Assembly (NCBI GenBank): GCA_003022655.1
Contig: PXSX01000071.1
Span: forward strand, 1 to 7,782
Length of the DNA stretch: 7,782 bases
Direction: 5' to 3'
Source of the DNA: Bacteroidetes bacterium QH_1_64_81
Lineage (GTDB): Bacteria > Bacteroidota > Rhodothermia > Rhodothermales > Salinibacteraceae
Below, piece after piece: positions 6,096 to 7,782 of the stretch (position 1 is the first letter of the stretch; every line of letters begins with the position of its first letter). A program made the position numbers and the translations under genes. The notes under the pieces were generated by a model. It was not told the origin of the DNA. It saw nothing but the letters and a program-made list of their open reading frames with translations, and made no database searches.

Positions 6096-7550
6096 ATGAT
6101 CCGTTCCCCTGATCGTCGGTTGTGGACCTCGTTCCGCCTGCCTTGGGCCCTGGGGCTCGTCCTGGTGGTGGCCGGGCTGGTGCTGGGGTGCGGTCGCGGA
6201 TCGTTCGTGGGACGTCAGTACGACGACTTCACGGCTTACTACAACACCTACCACAATGCGACCAAGGCCTTCGAAAAAGGGCTCAAGTCGGTGAATCAGT
6301 CCAAGTCGGACATCGACCGAGCCCGGTACATCTCTGTGTTTCCCGAGGTTCAGGCCTCCTCGGGCCAGTCCTCGTTCGAGAAAGCGATTCAGAAGAGCGC
6401 GGAGGTGCTCCGGGAGCATCCGAACTCGAAGTGGGTCGACGACGCACTGCTCCTCATCGGGCGGTCTCGGTACTACCAGCAGAACTACGTTGGCGCCGCT
6501 CAGAAATTCCGGGAGGTTATTGCACTGGAGGGAGAGCGCGAAGGGGAGGCCCGGTTTCGACTGGTCCAGACGCTTCTGGCGGCCGACCGGTACCCGGAGG
6601 CCGCGGAGGCCCTGCGTGCCGCTTTGAACACGGAAGCGAACTACGGCCCCTGGACTGCGCGGATGCAATTGGCCCGAGGACAGCTCCAGATCCGACGGGA
6701 AGAGTGGCAGGAGGCGAAGCAGGCCCTCACCCGAGGACTGGACGATCCCGAAGGCCTTCCGGATGAGGCAAAAGCCCGAGGGGCGTTTCTTCTGGGACAG
6801 GTGCACGAAACGCTCGAAAACTTCGACGAGGCACAGGCCGCCTACCGACAGGCCTCGGAGCACAGCCCGTCGTATCAGTTGGAGTTTGCGTCCCGCCTGG
6901 CGGCAATCGAGATGAAGGGACGAAGCGGAGATCCGGAGGGGGCCCTGGGGCGCCTGGAGTCGCTGGAACGGGAGGACGACACGAACGAAATGCGAGGACG
7001 GATTGCGCGCGTTCGGGCGCAACTTTATGAGAAGCAGGGCCGGTCCGAGAAGGCGAAGGGGGTTCTCACTGCTGCGCTCCGGGGGGACAAGGCCCCTAGT
7101 GGGACGGTTCAGGGGCGTCTCCACTACGATCTGGCCACGCTCTACCGCGACACGTTCGAGGACTTCACGCAGGCGGCCGCCCACTTCGACACGGCATCGA
7201 CGACCCTTTCTTCTCGGTCGGACCAGGGGGGGGTGAACAGCGATCAGCAAACCCGCGTGCTTCCCCGCACGCCGACTTCGAGGCGGCTGTGGAGCGGCTC
7301 CGGCAGCAGCGTCTGGAGGCGCAGGAGCAGGAAGCCCAGGCCCGGAGGGAGCGCCAGCAACAGTTCCGAGCGGGCGGACAGGCCAGGTCCCGGGACGGCC
7401 AATCGTCGTCGCAGGCAAACGCCGTCCAGACGCGGGAGAACGACGCGGGCTTCCTCTTTCACCGCGATCCGACCCTGGTGCAGCAGGGGCGTCGCCAATT
7501 TCAACAGACGTGGGGCGATCGTCCCCTGGTGGACAACTGGCGCCGGGTGA
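6096..7550 (+). CDS. TPR lipoprotein, PorW/SprE-like (type IX secretion/gliding), frame lost after residue 379
   Basis: From ATG 6096 the product has a lipoprotein signal with basic and hydrophobic regions and lipobox VLGC (cysteine 32), which decides this start over the GTG at 6060. The mature start YDDFTAYYNTYHNATKAFEKG (about 42-62) and YISVFPE (79-85) match the N-terminus of PorW/SprE, a TPR lipoprotein of the Bacteroidota type IX secretion and gliding machinery. TPR-like helical pairs follow: about 94-145 (WVDDALLLIGRSRYY), 150-180, 186-217, 228-258 and further repeats to about 365. Real protein sequence ends near residue 379 (SRSDQGG). After the G-run at 7226-7233 this frame turns into an arginine- and serine-rich stretch with no domain character until the stop at 7548-7550. 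The genuine continuation is in another frame (next entry). The last 105 or so residues of this reading are therefore probably not authentic. Alternatives are a generic TPR outer-membrane lipoprotein. Confidence 0.8.
   Translation: MIRSPDRRLWTSFRLPWALGLVLVVAGLVLGCGRGSFVGRQYDDFTAYYNTYHNATKAFEKGLKSVNQSKSDIDRARYISVFPEVQASSGQSSFEKAIQKSAEVLREHPNSKWVDDALLLIGRSRYYQQNYVGAAQKFREVIALEGEREGEARFRLVQTLLAADRYPEAAEALRAALNTEANYGPWTARMQLARGQLQIRREEWQEAKQALTRGLDDPEGLPDEAKARGAFLLGQVHETLENFDEAQAAYRQASEHSPSYQLEFASRLAAIEMKGRSGDPEGALGRLESLEREDDTNEMRGRIARVRAQLYEKQGRSEKAKGVLTAALRGDKAPSGTVQGRLHYDLATLYRDTFEDFTQAAAHFDTASTTLSSRSDQGGVNSDQQTRVLPRTPTSRRLWSGSGSSVWRRRSRKPRPGGSASNSSERADRPGPGTANRRRRQTPSRRGRTTRASSFTAIRPWCSRGVANFNRRGAIVPWWTTGAG
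7226..7233 (+). repeat. Run of eight Gs at the frameshift
   Basis: Eight consecutive Gs lie exactly where the TPR lipoprotein changes frame. Nine Gs, or six, would join the two halves into one open frame reading DQGGGEQRS. Such runs slip easily in replication and are also a common site of sequencing error. Confidence 0.75.
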
Positions 7551-7782
7551 ATGCCATTCGAGGGGGCGATGCCCCGTCTACCGCCGACGAGGGAGGGACT
7601 CGGACGGACGGGGCGTCGGGGGGACAGGGCTCGTCGGCCTCCGTCGTCGACCTTTCGGCAGTGCCGCGGGACTCGGCGAGCCAGGCCGAGATGGAAAAGA
7701 ACCGAGTCGTCGCGCGGTACGAGTTGGGCAAGGCGCTCCTTCGGGCCGCCGGCCGCCCCGACTCGGCCGAAACCTGGTTTCG
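7232..7782 (+). pseudogene. 3' part of the PorW/SprE-like gene, shifted frame, cut by window edge
   Basis: This frame is open from the G-run to the right edge and carries 183 whole codons, which read as the continuation of the preceding TPR lipoprotein. After a linker comes HADFEAAVERLRQQRLEAQ and a glutamine/arginine/glutamate-rich helix, probably coiled coil. Then follow NDAGFLFHRDPTLVQQGRRQF and QQTWGDRPLVDNWRRVNAIR (about 7499-7558). The aromatic FxFxxP...G...F...WG-R-L-DNWR pattern is a recognisable signature of PorW/SprE proteins and is the strongest support for that assignment. A low-complexity linker leads to a further TPR-like start, EMEKNRVVARYELGKALL, near 7690-7740. No ATG or ribosome-binding site occurs near the beginning of this part, so it is unlikely to be a separate gene. 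The linker before HADFEAA seems short for the family, so a small deletion rather than simple loss of one G cannot be excluded. Confidence 0.7.

Noticed and set aside
5964..7418. Long open minus-strand frame (484 codons) over the TPR gene
   Set aside because: It is antisense to a clear TPR lipoprotein, with no recognisable motif and a composition typical of a shadow frame.
1..7782. CRISPR array, tRNA, rRNA, insertion sequence or phage genes
   Set aside because: I looked for regularly spaced repeats, conserved RNA signatures, transposase or integrase motifs and flanking inverted repeats, and saw none.

Overview
This is a GC-rich bacterial window. It holds one gene on the minus strand, cut by the left edge, and six genes on the plus strand, the last cut by the right edge. 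Several signs suggest a Rhodothermota/Bacteroidota organism, perhaps a Salinibacter-like halophile. These are a lipoprotein of a Bacteroidota type often mis-named 'septum formation inhibitor Maf', a PorW/SprE-like TPR lipoprotein with the WG-x-R-x-L-x-DNWR motif, start codons mostly without a Shine-Dalgarno sequence, and one perfect TAnnTTTG promoter box. The lineage is inferred from family resemblance only; no search was run.

Layout. Positions 1-1121 (minus) encode most of an NAD(P)-binding SDR/NmrA-type protein that is just entering a DUF2867 domain at the window edge. Positions 1122-1360 form a divergent intergenic region with one clear inverted repeat. Next come a 67-residue unknown protein (1361-1564), a strong two-part hairpin (1593-1649), a tail-anchored unknown membrane protein (1685-2158), the lipoprotein (2229-3158), an M50 site-2-protease-like intramembrane metalloprotease with two CBS domains (3286-4464), pyruvate kinase (4624-5985) and the TPR lipoprotein (from 6096).

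The plus-strand genes are co-directional with gaps of about 70 to 160 bases. They could be read as one or several transcripts, and the only promoter-like box I can point to lies before pyruvate kinase. Four of the six plus-strand products are predicted to be in the membrane or envelope, but I see no dedicated pathway linking them. Pyruvate kinase is a housekeeping glycolytic enzyme.

The most notable observations are two lesions. Pyruvate kinase lacks about 27 residues near its C-terminus in frame, with GCCCGG repeats at the apparent junction. The PorW/SprE-like gene changes reading frame at a run of eight Gs, and its downstream half is clearly recognisable in another frame. Either may be real or may be a sequencing or assembly error. 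I do not see a CRISPR array, tRNA, rRNA, insertion sequence, phage gene or a convincing undescribed multi-gene system.
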